Shown: positions 17,426 to 26,472 of the stretch, piece after piece
How the letters are laid out: the number at the start of each line of letters is the position of its first letter
Position numbering within the stretch: the first letter of the stretch is position 1
Source of the DNA: CAMDPA01 sp965223035
Lineage (GTDB): Bacteria > Pseudomonadota > Alphaproteobacteria > Rhizobiales > Hyphomicrobiaceae
Length of the DNA stretch: 64,000 nucleotides
Direction of reading: 5' to 3'
NCBI GenBank assembly: GCA_965223035.1
Contig: OZ244980.1
Location: forward strand, 4,092,001-4,156,000
Position numbers and translations under genes: made by a program
The notes under the pieces: model-generated
What the model was told of the DNA's origin: nothing
The model's database searches: none
What the model saw: the letters and a program-made list of their open reading frames with translations, nothing else

Positions 17426-18186
17426 TCTCGAGGAGCCTGGTTGCACGATGGCATTCCGGTTGTCATATGAACCGCACAGCGGCCTCGCGGGACACCTGCG
17501 ATCGGGCCTTTGCCAACCGGCTTGGCGACCATCCAGCATCCCGTCAAGGGTCAGTGATGGCTGGCCACAGCGCGCAGCCCGACACCTGCTCGGGTTTCTC
17601 CAGCCCGGTCCTTGAGGGGACCAAATGCGGTGCTGCCGGGCCGCCGTCGCCCGCCGAGCGCACGATCCGTCGTGGTGTGCTCGGGACGGCGAGCGTGCGC
17701 TGCACGCGGTCACCAGCGTCCCGGCATGACATGCACGGTTGGCTGCACGGACCCTGTCTCTGGCAAGGCCCGCAGCGTCGCAAAATGCCGATTGTAATTT
17801 CGCAGATGAACGTCCATGTTTAGCTCGGCATCGCCGACGCTTGCGAGGCTCCTTCACTGGACGGTCCGGAATACTGCAAACAGGCGCATTAACAAACCTC
17901 GTCTCCGGCGAGCCGTTGGGACATGTTCGACGTCGCGCCGTTCCAAGGACCGGGCCGTTTACAAACCAGCCGGCGGGCCGTTGGCTGGCTCTCGTCGCTA
18001 CCAGCCTGGCAGATCCGCCCCGCAACGCCGCCAGCATTGAGGCAAGTATCGATCACGAAATTTTGCGTGCTGCAGAACGACGATATATTGCTTGCTACTG
18101 ATGCTGTATTAATTGAATCCGAAAATGGAATTTATGATTGCCACCACTGGCCACAGCTTTTTGTTTGCATTTCGGGATAACCCAGC
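17426..18186. other. 760-base gap before the exopolysaccharide locus
   Basis: No gene with support on either strand. The final 130 bases are AT-rich and probably hold the promoter for the ATP-grasp gene that opens the locus. Confidence 0.4.
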
Positions 18187-19332
18187 ATGAGACCGGCGGT
18201 TGTTGTTACCAAACGTTATGCGGGAATGGGGATCGTACGCGGGCTCGGCATTCAGCGCGTTCCCGTCATCGTCGCCGCTTATGATAGCGTGCAGGTGGAT
18301 GCATCGAAGTATGTGCAGCGCACCGTCCGAGTACCAGATCCGCAAACCGACGAGGAGGCGTGTATCGATGCGCTGGTGGCGCTTGCTGACGAATATGGTG
18401 GCAGTTTCCTGACGCCGGCCACCGATGAAGCATTGGCGGCGATTTCGCGTCACAAGTCGTGCCTGGCAGACCATTACTTGGTCGCCTGTACCGATTGGGA
18501 CGTCACTCAACTTTATTTGGACAAGTCCTACACGTACGCGCTGGCCGCCGAGGTCGGCATCCCAGCTCCAAGCACCCTGACACCAAGTTGCGTAGATGAA
18601 GTCGAGGCTTACGGGAAGACGGTTGACTATCCTGTTTTGATCAAACCCCGCCAAAGTCACCTGTTTGAACCGCGCTTCCGCGCCAAGATGTTCTCTGTCA
18701 ACAGTTTCGACCAATTAATGAGCAAATATCGGGAAGCGGCGGCTGCGGAGCAGAAGGTAATGATCCAAGAGTTCATTACGGGGCCGGATTCGGCCGGCGT
18801 CAACTATAATGCATACGTTTATACGGGTTACGAACCGGTAGAATTTACGGCGCGCAAGGTGCGCAATACCCCGCCCCAATACGGCTCGCCGCGCGTGGTG
18901 GTCGCCGAGGATGTACCGGAGATAATCGAACCTGGACGCAAGATTTTGGAGGCTATGCATTATCAAGGTTTTGCCTGCGTTGAATTTAAGCGGGATGATC
19001 GGGACGGAGTTTATAAGCTCATGGAAGTAAATGGGCGGCATAACCGCTCGGCGATGCTGGCCGTGCGCTGCGGACTGAATTTCCCCTGGGTCGAATATGC
19101 TCACCTGGTGCTCGGCCACGCCCCCCAGCCGACCGAGTATCAGCGGGGTGTGTACTGGTCGGACCTTCTCTCCGATATTAAGAGTAGCATTAAATACCGG
19201 AGCGTCGAACAATACTCCCTGCGCGAGTATCTGAAGCCCTATATTAATCCGACCGCCTTTGCCGTGTTGGATCGCCGCGACATCAAGCCATTTGTCAAGC
19301 GCCTGTTCGCGGGATTTGGGTTTTCAAGCTAA
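18187..19332 (+). CDS. ATP-grasp carboxylate-amine ligase-like protein
   Basis: A 381-residue ATP-grasp enzyme. After an N-terminal Rossmann-like part (about 1-110), the grasp domain shows YPVLIKPRQSH (ATP lysine), VMIQEFITG and the metal-binding KLMEVNGRHNRS, with Glu and Asn ligands. Such enzymes join a carboxylate to an amine or other nucleophile through an acyl-phosphate. It opens the exopolysaccharide locus, and a second, different ATP-grasp gene closes it at 35.6-36.9 kb. The likely job is attaching an amino acid or similar group to a sugar or lipid carrier; this is inferred from position only. Confidence 0.75.
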   Translation: MRPAVVVTKRYAGMGIVRGLGIQRVPVIVAAYDSVQVDASKYVQRTVRVPDPQTDEEACIDALVALADEYGGSFLTPATDEALAAISRHKSCLADHYLVACTDWDVTQLYLDKSYTYALAAEVGIPAPSTLTPSCVDEVEAYGKTVDYPVLIKPRQSHLFEPRFRAKMFSVNSFDQLMSKYREAAAAEQKVMIQEFITGPDSAGVNYNAYVYTGYEPVEFTARKVRNTPPQYGSPRVVVAEDVPEIIEPGRKILEAMHYQGFACVEFKRDDRDGVYKLMEVNGRHNRSAMLAVRCGLNFPWVEYAHLVLGHAPQPTEYQRGVYWSDLLSDIKSSIKYRSVEQYSLREYLKPYINPTAFAVLDRRDIKPFVKRLFAGFGFSS

Positions 19333-19418
19333 TCGGTGCGCATCCACCGCGGCCCTCACCGAAGCCATCGTCTGCGTCGTCGAACAAGCCACGCCGTCAG
19401 CAACTTTCGACTGCATTT

Positions 19419-20936
19419 TTAGTCAACGATCGTAGTTCGATTGGCGATAACCTGTTTTTTTGGCCACAGTCTGCGTATCTTGCTTGTCAAGCCGGAGACG
19501 CTCAGCACCGAGGTCTTCGCATCAATCAGCGTGCGCTCCCGGCAAGAAGATACGGTGTGTATGCCTTCCCGGACGGGCCAGTGGGCCTTCGGCCTGACGA
19601 CCGCGACCACTTCCTCGTTGTAGGTTTCAGGAGTACATTCCAGAACCCGGTTAATGGCAACGGCCCCGCCGTAGGACTGTGAGCAGTCCTGTGACGGACG
19701 GTACAGGCGCCCGTTGTGCCAGAACGGCGTTCCGGCGTTCCGAGCCGAGCGCACGTCGATCTTCACCGGATTGTTTGCGTGCGGGGTCCAGGGACCGGAA
19801 AGATCCGTCGCGTGCCACAGACAATAATTCGACCGCGCATCGATGTCGGCATGCGTCAACCCGAGCCAATATCGGCCGGCCCAACAGTAAAGAATTGGAT
19901 CAACGCCTGGAACCGGAAGGCTTGCGATATGTTTGAGGCAGCCGTCGAGACCGACGCTGTAAAGACGGGTCGTGCCGCTTGCGCTCATCTCCGGGATCAG
20001 TACGACCTGGCCATCGATGCGTACCAGGAACGGATAGGACAAATGAACATCCACCCCAAGCCTCACGCCTTCCTTGCGTTGATTCTCAAGGGGGCGTGCC
20101 CGTTCCAAGACGCCGCACCGGCTGTGGTAGTCGTACCGTTCCCACCAGATGTCGTCTGGATCGTCAGGATGGGAAAAGGGGTCCGCGCAATAGGCCGCAC
20201 CCTCCTGAGGCGTGAGCCAATCGATATGCGGATTGGCGGACTCGTCCAGAAAGCGTTGGATCGGCTGATCCGCCAGCCCCACCCTCCACACTTCGACACG
20301 CGGCAGGTCGCAAAGCCGTTTGGCCGCATAACGAATCGCTCCCAGCGTCAGAGTGGAGGCAGTGCCGCGTCTTCCTGAGGCGGCCGCGGGGGCCTCAAGC
20401 CGCGACAACGTCGGAAGGGGCCGCTTTCGGGCACGCATCGCCTGAGCGGGAAGAAGCGCCGCGATCTTCAAGATCTCGTCTAGAATGCGGGTGTAAACTT
20501 TCCCGTTTGTCGACAAGTGAGCGGCCTGGAGCACACGCTCGTCATTATTGATCATAAACACCGAGCCGGTCCTGCCCGGTCGGCTCCAGTCGGCGGCAAA
20601 CGGGTATGGGGCCGACAGGGATAGCCCATCCGCTCGCACGAGGCGCCAGACGGGCACGCCGAAGTGGGGTAGCGCCTTTACAGTTTCCGTACCCACTAGA
20701 TTTATGATCAGGTCGCCAGCTCCGGTCTCCATGGGGAGAATGTTGCCCGTTAAGGGCGGCTCGTCCATCGGTGCCAGCATACAACAACGGCGGGCGAGCC
20801 ACCACCACGACCGTCCAGCTGGCACGATCGGCACCGGGCGCAACCGCAAAACAATGCCCGGCACCGCCGCCAAGTGATTGATACATTCAAATTGCCAGCG
20901 TGGTAACGAACAACTCACGTAGACGTCGGTCAACAT
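19419..20936 (-). CDS. GINT1-like glucosamine inositolphosphorylceramide transferase N-domain protein
   Basis: A 505-residue protein. The C-terminal two thirds (from about residue 215) match the beta-propeller-like domain of the GINT1 N-terminal family: YCADPFSHPDD, HLSYPFLVRIDG, VLIPEMSASG, GPWTPHANNPV and RPSQDCSQSYGGAV are all family landmarks. In plants the full GINT1 also has a glycosyltransferase domain; bacterial relatives sit in polysaccharide loci with a formyltransferase-like N-terminus, and residues 1-200 here could be a diverged form of that. A sugar-modifying or glycosyl-transfer role in the exopolysaccharide pathway is inferred. It is transcribed leftward, opposite to the ATP-grasp gene. 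Confidence 0.65.
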   Translation of the reverse strand: MLTDVYVSCSLPRWQFECINHLAAVPGIVLRLRPVPIVPAGRSWWWLARRCCMLAPMDEPPLTGNILPMETGAGDLIINLVGTETVKALPHFGVPVWRLVRADGLSLSAPYPFAADWSRPGRTGSVFMINNDERVLQAAHLSTNGKVYTRILDEILKIAALLPAQAMRARKRPLPTLSRLEAPAAASGRRGTASTLTLGAIRYAAKRLCDLPRVEVWRVGLADQPIQRFLDESANPHIDWLTPQEGAAYCADPFSHPDDPDDIWWERYDYHSRCGVLERARPLENQRKEGVRLGVDVHLSYPFLVRIDGQVVLIPEMSASGTTRLYSVGLDGCLKHIASLPVPGVDPILYCWAGRYWLGLTHADIDARSNYCLWHATDLSGPWTPHANNPVKIDVRSARNAGTPFWHNGRLYRPSQDCSQSYGGAVAINRVLECTPETYNEEVVAVVRPKAHWPVREGIHTVSSCRERTLIDAKTSVLSVSGLTSKIRRLWPKKQVIANRTTIVD

Positions 20937-21262
20937 GCTTGATTGCCTTCTGGATCAGCTCCGCTTGGCGCAGGGACTTTGATCAGTAGACTTGGGCAGT
21001 TTAGTTCCACACAGGAGGTTGCGTCCGACCACTGATCGGCAGCCGCCCGGCCTGAGCCGTAGCGGCCATCCTCTCGGAACCAGAGCGGGCCGGCACGGCC
21101 GATCCGCCAAAGGCGCACATGGGCTAGAGCAACCTGCCTTAAATCGGAACCGGCTTTGCGGTTCCGATTTAAGGCGCGATGATCTAGAGTCGGCAAACTG
21201 GCTTTGCCGGGTCAGAAGCCTCAGTAGCGACAATGCCGTGCACAAGCTGAACACCTCCGGTG
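20937..21262. other. intergenic region carrying two repeats
   Basis: Contains a family 2 repeat remnant (about 21048-21123) and a short MITE (21124-21187). No gene. Separates the GINT1-like gene from the glycosyltransferase operon. Confidence 0.5.
21124..21187. repeat. CTAG-bounded palindromic MITE, 64-bp form
   Basis: CTAGAGCAACC to GATGATCTAG with CTTAAATCGGAACCG paired to CGGTTCCGATTTAAG. Here the left arm also carries the B-type TTAAATC, making the stem longer and perfect. Confidence 0.9.
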
Positions 21263-22624
21263 TCACAAGGGCGGGACGCCTGCCCATTGTTTACCGCGAT
21301 CAACGGCCCGTTCTGGATCGGCACACAGTAGGCCGGCCAACCGCGTTGCGTTCTGGCGAAGGTCGAAATATTGCAGGATCTGGCTCCGCCCCGCGGCTCC
21401 CATTCTTCGACGCAGGTCAGGATCTCCAGCTAATCGTTGCAATGCGTCTGCAAAGGCGATCGTGTCGCCGGGGGGGCACAAAAATCCGACCACCCCGTCG
21501 ACCACGAGTTCTGGGATTCCCGACTGCCGGCTGGACACGACAGGCCGACCGCAGGCCATGGCTTCCATGAGAACCACCGGTATCCCTTCCCGATCGCCGC
21601 GGCTGCCGAGAATGCTGGGAAGAACAACGACATCGGCGGTCTGCATCGCTCGGGAAACTTCGGGCCGGGGCAACGACCCTTCAAGAATCACGCAATCTTC
21701 AAGACCAGCCGCGCTGATGCGCTCGGTAATGTCCTTTCGCAGGGGCCCGTCGCCTACCATCCGACATTCGAATGCAATTCCACGGTCCTGCAATAGCTGG
21801 CAGGCGCCGATCAGTACGCGGTGACCCTTAACTTCACGCAATGCCGCAACGCACACGAGCGAAAAGGGCCGTGCGGGAGCAGCATCCGCGACAATGTGAC
21901 GGTCCGGTGCAAAAACCTCAGGATCAGTGCCGCAGGGCAAAACTATCAGCCGTTTGCGTACCCAGTCGCCAAACCGGTCCGCAAGGAATTCGACGTTATA
22001 GCGGCAGACCGTAACCGCGAAAGCGGCCGCAGCCAGCTTGCGGTCGAACATGGTTTGATCGATGTGAATGTCGCTGCCATGGGCTGTGAAGCTGAATGGA
22101 AGACCGCTCAGCCGATGGATGATCAGGGCGGCCAAGGCCGGGTGGTTTGCGAAATGCGCGTGCACATGGGTGACGCCCAGCTGCTGCATGTCCTCCGCCA
22201 TCAATACGGACTTCGGGAAAACGCCGACAGCACCCGCAAGAAAATTTAGACTACGGCGCGTGCCCCAGAGCACCTCGCACAGAACACCGATGTAGCGGCG
22301 GGGTTTGCGGACCAGGGCGCGGAGGTTGGCGGCGAGGATCCGGCCCGACAGGAATGGCTGAAACCGTACGCGCGGCAGAAGGCGCTTCGCTTCGGGGTGG
22401 ACGGTATGCTCGCGCTCTCGCAGCAGCGGGAAGATTTCAACGGCAACGCCACGCCGCTCAAGCTCCAGGATCTCGTAAAGAATAAAGGTTTCAGTAATCT
22501 TGGGAAAGCGCGACATCATATAAGCAATGCGCGGGGTGCCGCGCCGGGACGCCTCGCAATCTCCAACGCCAGCCCCACACCCTGTCGTTGGAAGAGAAGG
22601 CGCGATCTTGCTCGTACGTGTCAT
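21263..22624 (-). CDS. glycosyltransferase family 4
   Basis: A 453-residue GT-B glycosyltransferase. The N-terminal half has SRFPKITETFILYEI and HVHAHFANHPA; the C-terminal nucleotide-sugar site shows SLVCVAALREVKGH and the EGIPVVLMEAMACGRPVVSS pattern (ExxxxxxxE motif) followed by GIPELVVDG. It transfers a sugar from an NDP donor onto the growing repeat unit at the cytoplasmic membrane face. GGAGC precedes the ATG. It is the last gene of a leftward set that begins with the P-loop gene at 26.2 kb. Confidence 0.9.
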   Translation of the reverse strand: MTRTSKIAPSLPTTGCGAGVGDCEASRRGTPRIAYMMSRFPKITETFILYEILELERRGVAVEIFPLLREREHTVHPEAKRLLPRVRFQPFLSGRILAANLRALVRKPRRYIGVLCEVLWGTRRSLNFLAGAVGVFPKSVLMAEDMQQLGVTHVHAHFANHPALAALIIHRLSGLPFSFTAHGSDIHIDQTMFDRKLAAAAFAVTVCRYNVEFLADRFGDWVRKRLIVLPCGTDPEVFAPDRHIVADAAPARPFSLVCVAALREVKGHRVLIGACQLLQDRGIAFECRMVGDGPLRKDITERISAAGLEDCVILEGSLPRPEVSRAMQTADVVVLPSILGSRGDREGIPVVLMEAMACGRPVVSSRQSGIPELVVDGVVGFLCPPGDTIAFADALQRLAGDPDLRRRMGAAGRSQILQYFDLRQNATRLAGLLCADPERAVDRGKQWAGVPPL

Positions 22625-22758
22625 AATAGCTCCATGTCCCTAGCCCCATTTCGGACCAGTCGACGATCTGAAAGGCTTGAACCGGCCCCATTCGCTGGCT
22701 GTTCGACGATAAAGGAGCGCGAATACCTATCGACGCGAAGGCCGTGTTCAGCGACGGC

Positions 22759-23859
22759 TTAGTCACCGGAGCTGGAAGCGTCGGGGACTGGGCAGGCGGG
22801 GTGAGTCCAATCCGTGAAACCGACGTTCTTGCCAGGTCGAGACGGCGAAACGACTGGTAGATTGGCGCAATAGTAGTAATTTATCAGGTACGGCTGCCAG
22901 GTGTCGTCACCCGTCGCCTTGAACTTGACAACGTCATAAAGCCAGCGGTAAGCGCGGAGCAGGGCCTGATCCTCCCAGTTCCAAACATCGTAGCCGGCGC
23001 GATACAGCATCACGGCCTGAGCCAACGCACCCTGCAGAGCCTCGTACACGTAGGGCTCCTTCGGCGCCGGCCACATGAAGCGCTGGCAACAGCGCCGCTG
23101 ATCGTCTGGAAGCACCCCGTTAATCGAATGACCGTCGCGAAGAGCGCCCGCGGGATTTATTCCGACCGGCGAAGTCGGCACCGCCTGCCAATCCAGCGAG
23201 CCGAAGCGGAAGCCCTGGTAGGCCGCGCGGTTGCCAAGCCAGCCGTGGAATACGGCCGCGGCACGCTGCACCTCTCGACGGTCACCCAAATAGAGGGCCG
23301 CTGCCAAACGACTGGCTCCAGCATGAGTGCCCCAGTTGTTTGGCCGCTGTTCGTGCGTGGACCTCAACGTGCGCCCTGCTAACGGCATTGTGAGCAATCG
23401 TTTCAGCCAGTCCCGAAAAGTGATGTCCTGTTTAGGCGGCAGCCCAACGATATCCGCAGCAATGACGTAGCCGAGCAAATTGCGGCCGAGCGCTAGAGTT
23501 CTGCCTCCCTTTTCGCTTCCGATGGCGGCCATGCAGATCGCCACGACCTGGTCCCGAATTGCCTCGTCGCCGGTCCGCGCATAAAGGAGTGCCTTGGCCA
23601 GCACCCGCAGGTCCGTATTGTCTTCCTGATCAGCTAATCGTGGCGGCCCCGTTGGCCGACGGGCCGCACGAAGCAGAGCCGCCCAGGCGGTGCCCTCCGT
23701 GGGACGGTTTCGCACGTCCTCGGCACAGAGCCATATTCCGCGGCAAGGTGCCGGCGCTCCACTTAGGCTCCGACCTTCAACGAGGAAGGCAACAAAAGCG
23801 AGTGCGAATGGCTTCAGCCATTGCCAACGCCCGCTCCGGTCATTTGTTACCCAGCTCAC
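22759..23859 (-). CDS. alginate-lyase-like secreted protein (PF05426-like)
   Basis: A 366-residue protein with an N-terminal hydrophobic export segment (about 14-32) and an alpha/alpha-barrel pattern typical of alginate-lyase-like proteins: LAKALLYARTGDE, LLGYVIAADIVGL, and the active-site-type NNWGTHAGASRLAAALYLGDR. In the family the Asn-His pair takes part in catalysis; here NNWGTH offers comparable residues. Periplasmic lyases in exopolysaccharide loci trim stalled chains. The GTG start overlaps the stop of the chain-length gene (GTGA) behind GGAGGGAG, so the two are coupled. Confidence 0.65.
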   Translation of the reverse strand: MSWVTNDRSGRWQWLKPFALAFVAFLVEGRSLSGAPAPCRGIWLCAEDVRNRPTEGTAWAALLRAARRPTGPPRLADQEDNTDLRVLAKALLYARTGDEAIRDQVVAICMAAIGSEKGGRTLALGRNLLGYVIAADIVGLPPKQDITFRDWLKRLLTMPLAGRTLRSTHEQRPNNWGTHAGASRLAAALYLGDRREVQRAAAVFHGWLGNRAAYQGFRFGSLDWQAVPTSPVGINPAGALRDGHSINGVLPDDQRRCCQRFMWPAPKEPYVYEALQGALAQAVMLYRAGYDVWNWEDQALLRAYRWLYDVVKFKATGDDTWQPYLINYYYCANLPVVSPSRPGKNVGFTDWTHPACPVPDASSSGD

Positions 23860-25394
23860 GGTTTGTCTCCCTCCAAAATCAGTTCCCGTAGCGCTGTATG
23901 TGGTCTTGACAGATCTGCGGAATGCGCACGCGGTAGGAACGGCGCGTGGTCCAAAAGCGGGGCCGAGCCAAGACTCTTTGGCATGGCGTTGGCAGGGAGC
24001 AGTACCGCTGCGCCGAATATTAAAAGGAAGATGGCCAGTTCCACGGCCTTCTCTCGCAAGGGGCGATGCACGAGGACCCCACTTCGTGCGCGAGCGTGGA
24101 GTTCACCCGAATCCATCGGGACCCCGTCAGGAATGCTGAACAGCACGGGCATCCCAAGCACGCGTTGAACTTCCTCGGCCCGCGCGAAGGTTCGGTCGAA
24201 AAATTCTCGGATAAACGCTAAGCTGATACCAAGCACAACGCCCGCGAGAAGCCCCACTAGGATGATTGTCTTCGGGCCTGGAGGCAGCTGGTCGTCGGAA
24301 AGCCGCGGCGATACTAGGAGCGATACTTCGGTGCCCGGTATTTTAGCTTTCGGATTGGTGATCCGCGCTTCATTGTACCGAGTCAAAAGGGTCTGGTAGG
24401 CAGCGCCAAGGACTACGACCTCCCGTTCGAGCATCTGGTAGGTGAGCTGATTGCGACGGAGGGCAAGGTTAGCCTCATCTAGCTCGCGGATGCGCTCACC
24501 GATCAGGCGCGAATTGTCCCGCATCACCTCCAGTCGCGCGCGCTGTTGCCGGACACGGGCAATGACCTCCGAACGTCCGCTCAGCACTGTGCCATCGGAA
24601 AGGCGCACGCCGGTGAAGCGTGCGACGTTCGGCTGAGCCAGCAGATCGTTGAGATAGCCCACTTCACCGTTGACATCACCCATCGTAGAACTCAGCGATG
24701 CTAGCGAAGATTTCAAATCCCGCCGCAAGCCAAGATTGGCTTCGATCTGGTGGTCGGCGCTGGAAAGTCCCGTGCGCTCCACGAACGCTGAGACTTCGTC
24801 GTTTTTGCGCGCCAGTGCTCGGCGAAGGCGGTCTACCTGCATGGCCAGGAAGGAGACGGCGCCGTCCGCCTTAAAGACGCGCTCGCGAAAGTCTGGATAT
24901 ATGCGAAGCATCGTCTGAAGGACTTCCAGTACCACGGGGCCGTTGCTCCCGGACAAGACCACCTCAATGACGTTCGAAGTCGGCACCACGCGCGCGGAGA
25001 GCACCGCTTTAAGATTGCTGACGCGCTCCGCCGGTCCGTCACCCAAGCTTAAAACGGCTTCGTTTTTCCCCCTCCTGGACATATCATCAACCGTTTCGGC
25101 GAGCAGCTCCTCCGAGGTCAGAATTAGGCGCTCGGACTGCAGATTGTTTTCATTCAGGGGGAAGGTGCGGACATTCATCTGCTCCAGGCTTCCGAGATGC
25201 TTGTCTATCCGCTGCCTTTTTATGAGGATGCTGCTATGGGCGCTGTAGACGGGAGGCCAATAATGGCCGATGATGATGGAGGCGGCAGAGACCAGCACAA
25301 TCGTGGTAACGATCAATCGAATTCGCTTGAATAGAATGAAGGTGATTTCTTGCGCATAGTTTTCGGCGGGCTGGGAGTTGTTGTTATCGGCCAT
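23856..25394 (-). CDS. Wzz/GumC-type polysaccharide chain-length protein
   Basis: A 512-residue inner-membrane polysaccharide co-polymerase. An N-terminal membrane segment (about 27-46) is followed by a periplasmic region with long coiled-coil stretches (about 180-330), then PGPKTIILVGLLAGVVLGISLAF, the second membrane segment with its preceding Pro-rich motif. An extra hydrophobic stretch near residue 455 and a tail follow. It controls chain length together with the Wzy-like polymerase and the P-loop protein encoded just upstream. Confidence 0.8.
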   Translation of the reverse strand: MADNNNSQPAENYAQEITFILFKRIRLIVTTIVLVSAASIIIGHYWPPVYSAHSSILIKRQRIDKHLGSLEQMNVRTFPLNENNLQSERLILTSEELLAETVDDMSRRGKNEAVLSLGDGPAERVSNLKAVLSARVVPTSNVIEVVLSGSNGPVVLEVLQTMLRIYPDFRERVFKADGAVSFLAMQVDRLRRALARKNDEVSAFVERTGLSSADHQIEANLGLRRDLKSSLASLSSTMGDVNGEVGYLNDLLAQPNVARFTGVRLSDGTVLSGRSEVIARVRQQRARLEVMRDNSRLIGERIRELDEANLALRRNQLTYQMLEREVVVLGAAYQTLLTRYNEARITNPKAKIPGTEVSLLVSPRLSDDQLPPGPKTIILVGLLAGVVLGISLAFIREFFDRTFARAEEVQRVLGMPVLFSIPDGVPMDSGELHARARSGVLVHRPLREKAVELAIFLLIFGAAVLLPANAMPKSLGSAPLLDHAPFLPRAHSADLSRPHTALRELILEGDKP

Positions 25395-25455
25395 GGCACA
25401 ACCTTAGTTCGATGCCAGCGCCCCTGACGTTGCGGAAGCCACGGCGAGGTTCGAC

Positions 25456-26166
25456 TCAGGACAGAACGCGTGGAACAAAATTGCGATGGCGATTGAGCAC
25501 CGCCCCGATCAGGCGCCCTCCAGCCCCTGACAGCCTGGCGTTGGCGTCTCGCGCCGCCTCCCAACCGGTTTTACCGGCAGCCAGCACGAGGACGGCGCCG
25601 TCCACATAGCGAGCCATCAGCAAGGCGTCCGACTCCGCCAATAGCGGCGGAGTATCGAAAACCACGTAGTCCCAACGCTGCCGCAGACCGGCCAGGAAAT
25701 GTGCAAAGCCACTGCCGCGCAGTGCAGGAGGAGGGAATGCGCCCAAGTAGCGATCGTCTCGACCACGAGGCAAGATGCGCAGATTATCGGTTTCCGTAGG
25801 CCGGACGGCCTCTTCGATGTCTAACCCGTCTAGCATAACATTGACGAGACCGGGATTGGGCGAGGCTCCGAAGAGTTTGCCGAGTTCTGGATTTCGCAGG
25901 TCGGCATCTATCAATAGCGTCCGCCCGGCCGCCGACAAGCTCCAACCTAGGCAGGCAGCGGCAATCGTTCGCCCCTCTCCGGAATGAGCCGACACCACTA
26001 AGAGCACCTTGCCGTCCGGATTGCTTCCCTGACCTGGATCAGCCTCATCCGACGCCATGGGATCGGCCAGATGGGCAGCGGCCAAACTGCCTTCAACCGC
26101 CCGCAATCCCTCGCAATGACGCAAGAGATAGTCCTTCAGTTCCTGTGTCACATCGCGTTCACACAC
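25456..26166 (-). CDS. CpsD/BY-kinase-like P-loop protein with altered Walker A
   Basis: A 236-residue cytoplasmic partner of the chain-length protein, homologous to bacterial tyrosine kinases of the CpsD/Wzc type. Walker A reads HSGEGRT, with Arg66 at the lysine that normally contacts ATP phosphates. Walker A' (LLIDADLRNPELGKLFG) and Walker B (YVVFDTPPLL) are normal. There is no C-terminal tyrosine cluster; the protein ends NRHRNFVPRVLS. It probably has weak or no kinase activity and may act as a structural regulator. It starts with GTG behind an AGGGG site. Confidence 0.7.
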   Translation of the reverse strand: MCERDVTQELKDYLLRHCEGLRAVEGSLAAAHLADPMASDEADPGQGSNPDGKVLLVVSAHSGEGRTIAAACLGWSLSAAGRTLLIDADLRNPELGKLFGASPNPGLVNVMLDGLDIEEAVRPTETDNLRILPRGRDDRYLGAFPPPALRGSGFAHFLAGLRQRWDYVVFDTPPLLAESDALLMARYVDGAVLVLAAGKTGWEAARDANARLSGAGGRLIGAVLNRHRNFVPRVLS

Positions 26167-26472
26167 GGCTGCCCCTAGTTCCTGCTGACGATACTATGTT
26201 AGCTGCGGCTTGCGATGCAAGGCAGTCATTGAAAAGCTTTCCTGAGAAATTGCCAAACAACGCATTTCGCTGATTTTAGCCGACAATGGCGCAATACCAA
26301 AGAGAACGGCAGGATTAACAGATACGTATTACCGACCTAATAAAAACGCCTAAGGTTGGTGACGCATAATCATTTTCAGTTACACTCTGTTCTTAATTGA
26401 CGAAATGTGCATACCGCTATCAGGTGTGCAGATCTGTCCACCGTACTCAGGGCGCTCCAGTTCTGAATAGCT
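26167..26472. promoter_or_regulatory. divergent AT-rich promoter region of the exopolysaccharide locus
   Basis: This 306-base gap separates leftward (25.5-21.3 kb) and rightward (26.5 kb onward) gene sets. It is much richer in A+T than its surroundings, with stretches such as taataaaaacgc and cattttcagtt, and should hold both promoters. I see no certain operator. Confidence 0.45.

Noticed and set aside
17339..18037. 232-codon leftward open frame in the gap before the exopolysaccharide locus
   Set aside because: Its end translates the MITE sequence and the remainder is Arg/Ala/Pro-rich without any domain resemblance.
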